Made by a program: the position numbers and the translations under genes
Notes under the pieces: generated by a model
Databases searched by the model: none
The model's input: the letters and a program-made list of their open reading frames with translations, nothing else
Told to the model about the DNA's origin: nothing
In this document: positions 44,760-55,840 of the stretch, piece by piece
How positions within the stretch are numbered: position 1 is the stretch's first letter
Layout of the letters: every line of letters starts with the position of its first letter
Origin: Chara braunii
Taxonomy: Eukaryota > Streptophyta > Charophyceae > Charales > Characeae
NCBI GenBank assembly: GCA_003427395.1
Contig: BFEA01000664.1
Span: 308,312 to 372,311 of the forward strand
Reading direction: 5' to 3'
DNA length: 64,000 nt

Positions 44760-47410
44760 TCCCCATGTGCCTTGAGGAGAATAGAGGTACCCCCAAGGCA
44801 AAAACTCACCACTTGGCCCCTCTTGGGGTACCTGGACCTTATTTTGGCCAAGTACATGCAGTCCAAGTGGTTGGTACCAGCTCGGATTGCCCCTTGGTCT
44901 CCTTCAGCCTCCTTTTCCTTTTCAAAATGTTGCCCCTTGAGTCCAAATGCCCAAGGGGCAGCCTCACTTCAGAGAAAAAGGCCTAGAGGGCCTTTTTCTC
45001 GATTTTTCAGTTTCTACCCCATTTTTGGTAGGCCGAGGTATTTTCCCATGCCTCGGTGCTATTTCACCCTTGGATCTGGCTGAGATCCAAGGCCAGCAAT
45101 ATTCCGAGCTACCCCTTGGTGATCCTTGCTTCAAATTTGAGCCTCTAAACTCACTTTTTCAGTTTTTGGTGCTTTTGGCGCTCTGTTTGGGCCAAATGCA
45201 CAATTTTGTCCTTTTTTTTCCATTTTGGGCTGCCAACTCATTTCGGAGTTGGCCGTTTCAGTTGGCCTCCTGAAAAACGGCCATATTCCCTCCTCTATGG
45301 ATCTAAATCTGAGATCCATGACCCGAAAGAAAACCGGTCATTTCCCTTTTGCTTTTTCTCTCAATTTTCTCTTTTTAATTCAAATTTTGTAGAGATATTG
45401 CCCCAAGGGTCATATCTCTGCAATCCGGATTGCCCTCCACCAAATGTGGAGGGATGAGGTCACAGTAGGGACCTGCCAGTCCCTACTGTGCCAGTCCCAA
45501 TACGTCGACACATTCTCCTCCACTCTTTTTTCCCCCTTTGTCTCATTCTCCCTCCATTTTCTCTCATTTTTCTTTTCTTTTCTTTTATTTCTGATATGAC
45601 AAGTGTCAAGTGGTTGTTGAGTCTTTTTCTAGGCCATGATCCTCATCTATGGCCAGATTCAGACTCAACAGTTGACCGTTATATCTCGGATTTCAATAAT
45701 GACACCCCCATGCTCATAGGGGTTTCATTTTGCCTCCGTTAGTCACAATTTTGACCCCCTTTTGCTCCGATTTTTTTTTGACAACCTTTTTTTTCTGAGT
45801 AGAGTCCTTTGGGGCTCTATTTTCTGATGCCTAGCTAGTCCGAGATATCTCGGACTGTTGGGCAACCCTTCCGTCATCATCATTTTGTTTTTTTTTCTCT
45901 CATGGCTCCCTAACTTGATCCCACTTACACTAGTGGTGATAATATTTTCCACCGTCTAGATCTTGATCTTGACGGTGCCGTTTGCTTTGCATGACCATAC
46001 CTTATGTTGGCTTAGGGTTCCCTTGGGACACCTCAAGTCCCCGCCACTTTCCTCCGTACTAGTTCCATTTCTTTGTCCCGCCGGTAGTCCCACCGGCGCA
46101 TGTTTCATTTTTCGGCTATTTTTGTTTGGGCCCATTTAGTCCTCGAGATCGTCTCGGATGTCGTCCCGTTTTTATTTTGGAACCTCCTTGCCCTTGTAAG
46201 TTCGAATATCCCCTCCTCAAGTGCCCCACGTGTGTCGATTATTCTTGGCCGCGAGATCTCATTTCACGGTTGTCGTTTACCGTCTCTATTTGCCTCATGC
46301 CGAAATCACTCTTTCCTAGCCTTTTGGGCTTGCCATGGCTCATTTTTCCCTTGGCCTAGGCATCCTTATGTAGTCCGTTATTTTTCGGACTGCAACTGTG
46401 GCCATTTTCCTAGTCCCGCAGCCCCACAACTCGCCCCAAGTTTAAAGAAAATGAAGTGCTCAATTTTCAAGTGCATCTGGGCACAATATTGTCCAGATGC
46501 ACCTAAAACATGTGTTTTCCCTTCCCTATGCAGTCCGTTGTAACTCGGACTGCAATAGGGGTCAATTTCCTAGCCCGATTGCCCCCAAAACTAGCCCAAA
46601 ACTGAAGGAAAAAGAAACAGTCAACTTTCAAGTGCATCCGGGCTCAATATTGGTTGCGGATGCACCTAAAACATATGTTTCTCTTCCCCCATGCAATCCG
46701 TTGTATCTCGGTTGCATGGAGCTTTGATTTTTCTTGATTTTCTCTGCAAAATCAAGAGAATATCAAGGTCCTTTGCAACCGCCATATTTCGAAATGTATC
46801 TGGTCACGGATGTATCTCCTCAAGTGGCTGTCTTTGAACGGTAAGGCCTTTTTTCTCTTATCTTTCTTTTCTATTTTCTTTTCTTTTCTTTTTCCTCCTT
46901 TTCTGGACAGTAGGGACCTGCCAGTCCCTACTTGTGGCATTCCCTACTGTCGGCCAACTCACTCATTCCCTCTCATTCCTCTTGTCTTATTCTCCCACCT
47001 TTTTCTTTTTTTTTTCTTTCTTTTTCCAGCATACTAAGTATCAAGTTGCCGTTAAGGCCTTCTCTAGGCCCTTCCTCTTAGTTTTGGCCCTCCCTATGCC
47101 CATGGTGCAGTTTCTCAGACTGCAACTGTGGCTCCCTCATGCCCATAGGAGTCTCTTTTTACCTCTATTTCTCTCACACAGGTGGCCCCTCATATTCCGA
47201 TTTTCTCCCGAAGGTCTATTTTTCACATGGAGTCTTTTTTAACTCCATTTTCTTGAGGGGGGCTAATCCGAGATTTTTCGGATTGCTCCCATGCCTCCTC
47301 CTCCTTGTTTCTTTATTTTTTCTTTTCCTTTTCGTCTTCCCGTTTGCTTCCACTAGTGGTGCTTATATTCTTGGCCGTCAATATCTTGATCTTGACTGCA
47401 GACCTTGTTT
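44760..47410. repeat. Dense zone of perfect short hairpins
   Basis: At least 20 perfect inverted repeats of 6-12 bp with short loops and mostly unrelated stems. Examples: 44931-44939/44952-44960; 45068-45077/45083-45092; 45232-45239/45246-45253; 45275-45282 with 45251-45258; palindrome 45420-45433; 45461-45472/45479-45490 (12 bp); 45616-45624/45661-45669 with inner 45632-45637/45649-45654; palindrome 45837-45856; 46471-46480/46493-46502; 46529-46537/46546-46554; 46632-46640/46657-46665; 46733-46741/46748-46756. Two diverged tandem halves (45460-45985, 46905-47410) and a ~160-bp internal duplication (46371, 46530, 46692) allow comparison of stems. No coding frame is supported. Confidence 0.8.
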
Positions 47411-47507
47411 TAATTATTTCCCCTCATGTTGCTCCTCAATCCTTCTTGAGACCTTCTCATGTCCCCGCCACTTATCCCGTGCTAGTCCTTGGTACTTGTT
47501 NCGCCTG

Positions 47508-47895
47508 GTGGTCCCCGACACTTTGTCCCGTCGGTGGTCCCCGACACTTTGTCCCGTCGGTGGTCCCCGACATTTTGTCCCGTCGGTGGCCTCCGACACT
47601 CTGTCTCGTCGATGACCCCTGGCACTTTGTCCCATCGGTGGCCCCTGACACTTTGTTCCGTCGGTGGCCCCCGACACTTTGTCCCATCGGTGGTCCTCGA
47701 TACTTTGTTCCGTCGGTGGTCCCAGGCACTTTGTCCCGTCGGTGGCCCCCGATACTTTGTCCCGTCGGTGGCCCCCGACATTTTGTCCCGTCGGTGGCCC
47801 CCGACACTTTGTCCCGTCGGTGGTCCCCGACACTTTGTCCCGTTGGTGGTTCACAACACTTTGTCCCGCCGGTGGCCCCCGACACTTTGTCCCTT
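47508..47895. repeat. 26-bp minisatellite, about 15 units, each a hairpin
   Basis: Unit GGTGGTCCCCGACACTTTGT plus CCCGTC. Within each unit GTCGG pairs with CCGAC. Two variant units change both arms: ATCG/CGAT (47686-47689, 47698-47701) and GTTG/CAAC (47832-47835, 47844-47847). Frames through it are open on both strands only because the unit lacks stops. A single N lies at 47502. Confidence 0.93.
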
Positions 47896-48439
47896 TTTTT
47901 TCTAGTGCTCCCCCGTTGTCAAGGCCCCCTTCCCGTATGGCCTTGGCACCCCATTGTGGCCCTTACTTCCTAGTGTCCTGCGGTCACCAGGGTCGTTCAT
48001 CTTTCGGCTTCAATATTCTTTTGCCATCTGTCGCGCCCTGTTTGCTTAGTTTATGGCCCTTCGGGTTCTTGCCATGCCGAATGGCCCTCCTGGCCCCATG
48101 CTATGATCCTATGCGCCCCTACCCTGTTGCTTGCTTGCTTGCCATTGCCGGTCCTTCACCCTGTGGTATTTAGCCCAGGGCATCATTCCGTCCTGCAGTC
48201 CCCTCCTAGTCCTTTGTCTTTTCTCTCTCTCGTCTCCTTTCTCCGGATTTCTCTATCATGCACAACTTGGCTATATACAAGTTCTCAAGTGCCGGGACGT
48301 TATTCAAGACCCACAGGTCCCGACAACGCTATGCAGGATTGTTACCATCTGCAAGGAAACAGACAAAGGGCGATGAAGAGTCATCACCACTCTCTACAAC
48401 AAGGGAATCTGAACAGTCAGTTGCACTCCAAGGAGCCTG
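47896..48439 (+). other. No clear gene; left flank of gypsy element C
   Basis: Pyrimidine-rich, short open frames. The last part (from about 48300) may be a gag remnant, but no capsid or zinc-knuckle motif can be seen. Confidence 0.4.
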
Positions 48440-48806
48440 AATCTGATCAACAACCTGCTTCTGAAGCCCGGACCGACGCTAATCCAAGGCTGCCCCAGCC
48501 CAAATACTTTACACTGAGCCTTGGGAAGAAACTAAGGAAGTCAACTTCGACTTGCACCTGAAACATTGGCTGCAACTCAAGCAGCAACGCCGTGTTCAAG
48601 GGGGTGTGAAACTGATCTTCTTTAAGTTGCTCATCAACCGCCAATACATCCGTGTTTTGATTGATAATGGTTCCACAACTAACTTATTTTCTCCCAACGA
48701 GTTTTGTAAGGCGGGCCTGGGAATGAAGCAAGTGGAATTGTAGAACCGCTGTCAGACTCAGATAGGCAACGAAGAGGTTGTCACCTCAACACATGTTGTC
48801 AAAGGT
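48440..48806 (+). pseudogene. pol: Gypsy C protease, N-terminal half
   Basis: In the frame open at 48552-48743: FFKLLINRQYIRVLIDNGST, the retropepsin active site with Asp-Asn-Gly-Ser (Asn replacing Ser/Thr). A TAG at 48740-48742 then interrupts the frame. Upstream, PQPKYFTLSLGKK lies in another frame, so there is a frameshift near 48560. Confidence 0.75.
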
Positions 48807-50441
48807 GTGCTCGTCACCTTTGACAAAGATCGCACTGTCACACATGAGTTGAATTTCTATGTCCTCGACAAGTGTCCCTTCAACGCAGTCATTGGTTTGG
48901 GCTGGTTAAAAGCCCATTGTCTAAGGACCGCATGGGCAAATACTCAGTTCGTGGCGCGTGACGCCAAGAGGAATGGCCGTACTGTCTTGTTGGATGAGAC
49001 ACGCGAGTCCCCAGTGACTCTTTTGAGTGGGAACAAATTCTGCAGATTAGTGCGCACGCGCAAAGAAGGTGAGCATGTGCATGTAGCCCTTGTAAAGCCT
49101 CTTCATGTGCCTTCTACTTTTGCTGCCTTTTCTACCTCAGAAACTAACTCTACTTTTATTTTATCTACTTTTGTTCCATCTACCTCTACTGTAAGAGATA
49201 AGTCTACTTCTAATCCAGCTACTTCAAATTCGGTTGTTATTGCTGTAAATTCTCAAACTGATTTTCTATCTCCTGATGAGGATGATCCTCCACCGAAAGT
49301 CCCAACAAACATTTGTCGTCTACTATATCAATTTCGTGGAGTTTTGGTTGAACCTCGTGGAGTTCACGAGCGTTTGGTAGAACACAAGATCGAGATAATA
49401 GAAGGGAGTGTTTGTCCAAAGGGATGTGTCTACCGTATGAGGCAAGGTGAGTTGGAGGATTTGAGGAGAGAGATTGACGACATGATTGGTTGTGGATGGA
49501 TTAGGCCTAGTGAGTCTGAGTTTGGTGCACCTCTCCTGTCTGTGCCGAATAAAGGAGCCAAACTCCGGATGTGTATCGACTATTGTGGCCTAAATTATAT
49601 CACTAGAAAGAACACTTATCCCTTGCCACACATAGATGATTTGCTGGATGCTGCAGGTGGGTGCATGGTCTTCTCCAAGATCGACCTCAACTCTGGCTAC
49701 CACCAGATTGAAGTTGATCCGATCGACCAGCACAAAACTGCGTTCAAGACACGCGATGGGCTGTACAAATTTATCGTTATGCCCTTCGGTCTTACGAATG
49801 CACCACCCACATTTCAGTGCCTCATGGACAAGGTTCCCCGCCATCAGCTCAACAGGTTTGTTGTCATTTACCTCAATGACATCTTGATTTTCAGCAAGTC
49901 CATGGAAGAGCACTTTAAGCACCTTGAGGAAGTCTTGCAGGTTCTCAAGGAGGCGAAGCAGCACCTCAACTTAGAGAAATATGAGTTTGGAAGGGACATC
50001 ATCATTTATCTTGGGCACCGGTTGTCTGCAAACGGCCTTGAGCCTGAGGCAATCAAGGTCGAGGTCATACGGAAGTGGCCTCAACTGGCGAATGTATGCG
50101 AATTGCGTTCCTTTCTTGGTTTGGCTTCGTATTACCGAAAGTTTGAACCTAATTTTTCTGTCATTGTTCATCCACTCTTGAGACTAACAAGCAAACATAT
50201 CACTTATGAGTGGTGTGAGAAATGTGAGACTGCGTTTCAAGCCTTGAAAGAGGCTTCGGTAAGTCATTTTGTGCACCGCATTGCGGATCCGAACCTCACG
50301 TTCGTGGTCACTACGGATGTGAGCCAGTATGGGATTGGCACCGTGATGCAACAAGATGATGGCGATAACCTGCATCTACTCGAATATTTCAGCAAACGCA
50401 TGCCCAGCTACAAGGTAGCTTACCTCCACATATATGCGTGA
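48807..50441 (+). pseudogene. pol: Gypsy C protease end, RT and RNase H start (544 codons)
   Basis: Long uninterrupted frame. Protease end: CPFNAVIGLGWLKAH. A Ser/Thr-rich linker (residues ~110-165) precedes RT: HKIEIIEGSVCPKGCVYRM, GWIRPSESEFGAPLLSV, motif [27 protein letters not shown], motif C VIYLNDILIFS. The first catalytic Asp of Y-x-D-D is Asn, so the RT is dead although the frame is open. Then FLGLASYYRKF and RNase H VVTTDVSQYGIGTVM. A frameshift ends it near 50435. Confidence 0.92.
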
Positions 50442-50670
50442 GCTCTATGCCTTGCGAGAGGCGCTCGCGCATTGGAAGCACTACCTCTTGGGTCGTCACT
50501 TCAGGGTTTACTCAGATCGTCAGACCTTGCAGTGGATCAAAACGCAAACTGATCTCTCTCTGACGATGACCCGCTGACTGCATGGCATTGATATTTACAA
50601 CTTGAACTAAAACACAAGAAAGGATGTTAGAATTGTGTCGTTGATGCTTTGTCTTGACATCCTGAGTTTT
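50430..50670 (+). pseudogene. pol: Gypsy C RNase H remainder
   Basis: In a shifted frame: RELYALREALAHWKHYLLGR, FRVYSDRQTLQWIKT, then a TGA near 50574 and a degraded end (LHGIDIYNLN-stop). This separates RT from integrase. Confidence 0.8.
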
Positions 50671-50674
50671 AGAC

Positions 50675-51863
50675 TTGCCTCGTGGGCTCATACAATCTCT
50701 GAAGGAGGATCTCGTTGAGCACACTGCAAAGGATCCGGACCTTTGTCCCATCCTTGAGCAGATCAAGGCTGACCCTTGCAGCCAACCTGATTTTCACGAG
50801 TGTGAGGGTCTTGTATTCCGATGCTATGGGAAGTTTGATCGTTTATGTGTACCCAACCATGCTCCTCTCTGGACTCATTTCTTGGATTTGGCACATGGTC
50901 GGAGTGGAGACTTCGACTTTGAGAAGACTTACGGAAGTCTTTCGCAACAGTTTGATTGGCCAAGAATGAAGGGATCCGCTCTAACGTTTATTGTTGAATG
51001 TCAAGTTTGTCAAAGAACCAAGGTCCATAGGCATAAGCCTTATGGCCTGCTGAAACCCCTACCCAATCCTGATGGACCCGGTGAGTCGGTTTCTATCGAT
51101 CTCACAAACATGGGGAAGGTGAGTGAGGGAGGACATTCACAAGTCATGGTCGTTGTGGATCATTTTTCCAAATTTATGAATTTGATTCCTTTACCTCCTC
51201 ATGCACCAACTAGACTTGTGATTGAAGAATTTCACTAGCAGTACCTTCTGCAGTACGGCCCATCAAAAACTCTTGTGAGTGATCGGGACACCAGGTTCAT
51301 TAGTACTGATTGGAAGGACTTCACCTCTCAAATCTACGATATTAAACTCAACATGACTCCTGGTCGGCACCCCGAAGCCAATGGGTTGGCCGAGGAAATC
51401 AACCAGACCGTCATTCAACTACTTCGCGCGTTAATTATTCCCGATCAGAACACGTGGAACAAGGAGTTAATCAAAGTGAAGGGGTTGTATAACAACTCCA
51501 TTCACTCTGCAATTGGCGTGACACCGAATCAACTGCAGTACAGTTGGCAGCGGCGCAATCCTCTCTCCTATCTGTTCCCCGATCGGTCACCAGGTCGGAT
51601 GCTCGGCATGCCTGGCTACAATGCCAACTATGCACGCTTGCTCAACGTTGCTATCACATCGATGAACAAGCGCCAACATGCCATGATCAAACATGCTAAC
51701 AAGTCGAGCAAAGTAGGGAATTTCAAAGTACGAAGTTATGTCTGCATCAGTCGCAATTTTTTTGAAAGTCGAAACTTTGTGGAACCTTGGCTAGATCTCG
51801 CTCATAGTACTCCTCTGAAATGCCTTACTCATAGCAGATCGACAGATATAAAAAAAAAAGGGG
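50675..51863 (+). pseudogene. pol: Gypsy C integrase (TAG at 51238)
   Basis: Zinc-binding module damaged: AHGRSGDFDFEKT lacks the second His, but CQVCQR is kept. Core: first Asp in SVSIDLTNMG, stop TAG at 51236-51238, second Asp in LVSDRDTRF, Glu in EANGLAEEINQT. The C-terminus runs to about 51876 without a clear chromodomain. An A-rich then GGGG tract (51850-51863) could be its polypurine tract; an antisense LTR follows immediately. Confidence 0.88.
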
Positions 51864-52977
51864 TGCAAGGAACATGAATGTGGACGAAGCACAGAAATCC
51901 AAATGTCAAAATCACACTGATGTCGAAGTAGTCAAAGCAAGAGCAGATAGCACAATGGAACCAAGTAACCATCCATTTGAGAACGATACAGCAGAATCGT
52001 GAGTCAATGTCCAAGCCCAATCGGGCAACACCAACAGCATAACCCAATGTAGCTCTCTCTCTTGGATGGCGCCAGGCGCCCTATCTACTCTACAGCCTAT
52101 ACCTACAACTACAGCATGAAAGGAACTAGACAACTTGACGACCAGCGAGTGATGACGTCAACACCAATGCCGACTTCCTCTCCACCAGGTACGTCTCGCT
52201 CTCTTCACCCTCACTCTCCCTTGTTATCCCACACAGCGCCCTTCACCTCCGAAGAACCACCTTCGCCCTTCACCTCCTCTGCGCCCACAAGCAGCCCGGC
52301 TATGGCCGCCAGCGCCCTGCGCCCAGGCTGCACTCTACCGCTTAGCGCTAGCCTGCCTCTCTCAGCCACTGCGCAGCGCAAGTGCTAGCGCTACAATGCA
52401 GCAGCGTGCCCGCAATGCCTGCATTGGCGAAGATCCTCGCCCACTCGCACATTCTGCCTATATGCCTTGCTGCGTGTGGGCGGCCTGCCGTGAGCCTGCG
52501 CCTAGGTCCCAGTACCTGCGCCCAGGCCCAACACAGATGTGGCCTAGGAAGTACAGTTGCGCCCCTTATGCCAGGGCTGTGGTCCAGATGCAGACCCTTT
52601 CCGGTTTCCCATTGATCCGCTCGGCCTCTACGACGGCAATGCCGCTTTCCGATTGGCCAGCATCCAATGTGTGATGTGTCGGCCTCCCCAGGCCTGTGCC
52701 CAGGGCTCAACCAACTGAGGGCCTGGGCTCAACTGCTTCTCGCAGGAGTCTGGGTTCCACGATGCACTCCAACCAACTGGCGTGCTGCAACTGACGGATA
52801 CCCACTTTACAAAAATGTTGAAAGAAAGGCCTGTTTGTGGATATTCTGACCTGCCGTCACTTTGGGCGGTCACATGGCTGGCCCGCCTTCACTTAGGGCG
52901 GGCACGAGGCTTGCTGGCGGCCTATGCCCAAAACATATGCATGTCGGCAAGGCCCCTTTGAGGGCTCAATCCTCACA
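51864..52977 (-). repeat. Solo family-1 LTR, antisense
   Basis: Read on the minus strand it starts TGTGAGG (52977), carries CCCTAAGTGAAGGCGGG near its start and ends CATGTTCCTTGCA (51864), as in 11042-11958. No internal retroelement sequence adjoins in the matching direction. GGGG at 51860-51863 and GGGGG at 52978 could be a target-site duplication, but the run is low complexity. It separates gypsy C from the next gag. Confidence 0.75.
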
Positions 52978-53197
52978 GGGGGGGTGATCCTCTTCTTTTA
53001 ATTTTTATTTGTATTTCATTTTGTTGATTAGGACTTGGAGTAAAGTACAGTTTGGTTGGTTACCTTCTTGCGTTTTCCCTCCCACATAACCCTTTGCCTG
53101 CATTCCTGGTTTGGTAAGTGCCACGTCAATAGCAGTGCCACGTCAGCAGCAGTGCCACGACAGCAGCAGTACCAACGTCCGCAGTGCCCCGCCACCA
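52978..53197. other. Spacer/leader before gag of element D
   Basis: G run, AT-rich DNA, then three GTGCCACG(T/A)CA(G/A)CAGCA-like repeats (53118-53175). No PBS recognised. Confidence 0.4.
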
Positions 53198-53526
53198 TGA
53201 CGGTTTCAGCTTTGGGCATGACAGGCCAATTGGCCAACGAGTCCATTGACGAGTACCGACAGCGGGTTCTAGCTCAGCTTGCACTGATCGCGGCTGAGGT
53301 ACAGCGCCAGGCGACAGCCGAAGCTGCCCGCCTACAGGCTGAAGCGGCGGCAGCAGCTGAAAAGCAGCGGCTTCAGGCCGAGGCTGATGCAGATGCCCNG
53401 GCCCACCGCAAGGAGGCCCAGGATCTGCTACAACGGCACGAAGCCGCCAGCGTGGAAAGGCTCAAGTTCTGGCATTTTGAACCAGCTGAGGACAACGACG
53501 ACAGGGACACCGGAAGACCAGCATGA
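53198..53526 (+). pseudogene. gag: Element D gag, N-terminal part
   Basis: ATG at 53198 in GCCACCATGAC (good eukaryotic start context): MTVSALGMTGQLANESIDEY. Then an Ala/Glu-rich helical stretch (ATAEAARLQAEAAAAAEKQR) and LQRHEAASVERLKFW. One N at 53399. The frame shifts near 53515. Confidence 0.75.
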
Positions 53527-53897
53527 GGAGTTCCTCTCCAAACTCGTGACCCGGTTGGTTTACACTTGTAACCACCTGCAGTCCGAGTTATAGAAACAAC
53601 AGCAGGAACTGGCGAAACAACTCCAGGAACTGGCTAAACAACACTAGGAACTGGCAAATCTCTGACCCGGTTGGTTTACACTTGTTACCACCTCCAGTCT
53701 GAGTTAGAGAAACAACACCAAGAATTGGCGAAACAACACCAGGAACTGGCGAAACAGCACCAGGAACTGGCAAATCTCCGACGGACGGTGCAAAACCACA
53801 AGGATCTGCACGAGGATGCTACACGGGCACTTCATTCCTGTGTATAGGACTTGGGGCAGATGCTGGCGAGTCCAGCAGTGCACCCGCAACCCGCCAA
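53527..53897 (+). repeat. Heptad-coding repeat inside gag, duplicated block
   Basis: A 21-bp unit encoding roughly QQELAKQ repeats five to six times (a 7-residue coiled-coil period). A larger block of about 117 bp starting at GACCCGGTTGGTTTACAC (53547 and 53664) is duplicated. In-frame TAGs interrupt (about 53591, 53646). It likely extended the gag coiled coil before decay. Confidence 0.8.
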
Positions 53898-54964
53898 TTG
53901 GAAGAACGAGTTGACCATGTAGTCGCAATGCTCAGCGACATCAGCACATTCGCCGCACCAGCCACCATTAGCGAGCAACTCGGCACCTTGCAGACCGAAC
54001 TCAGGCAGCTACACCAGCCGCCCGACAACGATCGCAACACCAGTGCTTCGAAGCACTACAAGATGTCGACGTTCCGGATCGAGAAATTTGACAACTATAT
54101 GCATCATAACCCAAACGTCTGGTGGGATGGTTTTACAACGGAGTTTGGGATTCACGATGTCCCGGAACATTTGTTCATCTCGGCACTGTTCCTCAACGTC
54201 AAGGGTGGATGCCAGATCTGGCTCAGCCACATGGCAACCATCTACGACGTCCAGGTCAACCATGTTTACAAGAGGATCTCCTGGGAAGATCTGACGAGAG
54301 AATGGAAGAAGCGGTTCATCGTTGACGATGCCCTAGCGCTCGCCATCAACCGCCTCTTCACCATGACTCAAGGCAATACACCGACACGCGATTGGCTCAC
54401 GGAATGGCAAAAGATCATGGCAACGCCCGATCTCGAGTTGCCATTTTCGCATCTGCGCCGAGAGTTCTAAACCGGTCGTGTGCCACCTTGAGCCTCACAC
54501 TCGGTGATCGTGAGCAGTACACGACCTTTGTTGAAATTATCGACAAGGTGCGAGAGATCATCAAGACCAACCGGGCTGCTGCACATGAGAATTCAGCATG
54601 GCGGCCAGCCTATGTGGAGAAGGGAAAATTTGGTCCGCGTCTGCAGCATGTTGCTGCAGTCCAACCGCACAAAATTGTGGAAGACCCGGCTGCCACCTCA
54701 GCATCATGTGAGGGAGATCAGGTGGCCGCTGTCCAGCCGCGAAGCAACAACAACTCCCGTGGAAAAGGGAAGGCGAAAACTGCATCGCCGACCGGAAACG
54801 GACAGCCAGTACCATGGGTCAAGTTTCACTTGACCGAGGCCGAATACAAGTGGCACAGCCAGTATGGCTGCTGCTATTGGTTCAACAGCACGAGTCACAA
54901 GACCTCCCAATGCCAAGATCACGACAAGGAGGATCTTCGAACTCAAATCAGCTCGGGAAACTGA
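53898..54964 (+). pseudogene. gag: Element D gag, capsid and zinc knuckle
   Basis: Open 53898-54470: VVAMLSDISTFAAPATISEQ, FRIEKFDNYMHHNPNVWWDG, SWEDLTREWKKRFIVDDALA, TRDWLTEWQKIMATPDLELP, a typical Ty3 capsid order. A frameshift near 54465 leads to LTLGDREQYTTFVEII and a basic linker. The zinc knuckle CYWFNSTSHKTSQC has Phe in place of the second Cys. Stop at 54962. Confidence 0.85.
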
Positions 54965-55176
54965 GCTGCGCAGGAGGTGAGGCGACTCCACCTCTCACTC
55001 CGTCAGATTCGGCCGCTAGGCTAGCGGCCTCCTACACATCTGGGGAGGAGGCGCATGTCGCTAGTCCTCGATAATCTTACAAGGATTACGCTGTCCACTT
55101 GGTCCCACCGTTGGACCAGCCACTCCACGTGCAACAATCCACCGCATGCACGGTTTAACCACCATCGACAACCGAT

Positions 55177-55826
55177 TTGGCAGCTTCGCCGCCAACTTTC
55201 GTCGGGGATCCGACATCATGGTCAAGACTTGAGGAGCTCGACCTGTTGACGTTCACGGACTTCCAATGGATGCCCCTTCCCCCGTCTGGGCGATTGTCGA
55301 AACCACATTGCATTGTGCTCATGGCACAATTGCGGGATTACTTGCACATTGCAGTACCAGCTCCATTGATGGACACCGAAGTAGAGGTTGTCGACCTTCA
55401 CGACTACGTTGGGAAGATCGACTGCGAGTTCAAGACACAACTGTACAACGACATCGACGCGCGATTATTCTGCATACGCATTCGGATCGGAGAGGCGACC
55501 TGCAACACTTTGATCGATTGCGGAACTACTCGCAACTATATCAGCCAAGATTTTCTGGTACGCGTCGGCCTTGGGCCACGCGTTTGGAGGAAGTCGCAGC
55601 CCACGCAAGTCACGTTGGCTGACAGTCACACGCACAAGTCAATCGACTGGTGCATTGACCTCGTCCCCATGTACTTCACCCCGCACTCAAACATCTACAC
55701 CGCTGATCTACGCAAACTACGAGCAACGAAGACTAGCTACGGAAGCTTCACATCCTGCCCCTCCCACCCAGACTTTGGTCCTCCCTCCGATAGACAGCTT
55801 CGCCCTCGCAGGTAAGCTCGGTCTTT
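55177..55826 (+). pseudogene. pol: Element D aspartic protease, then pol deletion
   Basis: TFTDFQWMPLPPSGRLSKPH, then IRIGEATCNTLIDCGTTRNY: active site Asp-Cys-Gly-Thr (Cys where Ser/Thr is usual). The frame ends PSDRQLRPRR and runs within about 15 bp into the polypurine tract. RT, RNase H and integrase are missing, so a deletion joins the protease to the 3' end of the element. Confidence 0.8.
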
Positions 55827-55840
55827 CAAGGAAGGGGGGG
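55827..55840 (+). promoter_or_regulatory. Polypurine tract before 3' LTR
   Basis: AAGGAAGGGGGGG directly followed by TGTGGCATACT, the LTR start. This is the expected primer site for plus-strand DNA synthesis. Confidence 0.75.

Noticed and set aside
44522-45273. 154- and 108-codon overlapping frames
   Set aside because: They lie in and next to the hairpin zone with no domain; probably chance.
47414-47973. Long frames on both strands through the 26-bp repeat
   Set aside because: The unit simply lacks stop codons; there is no domain.
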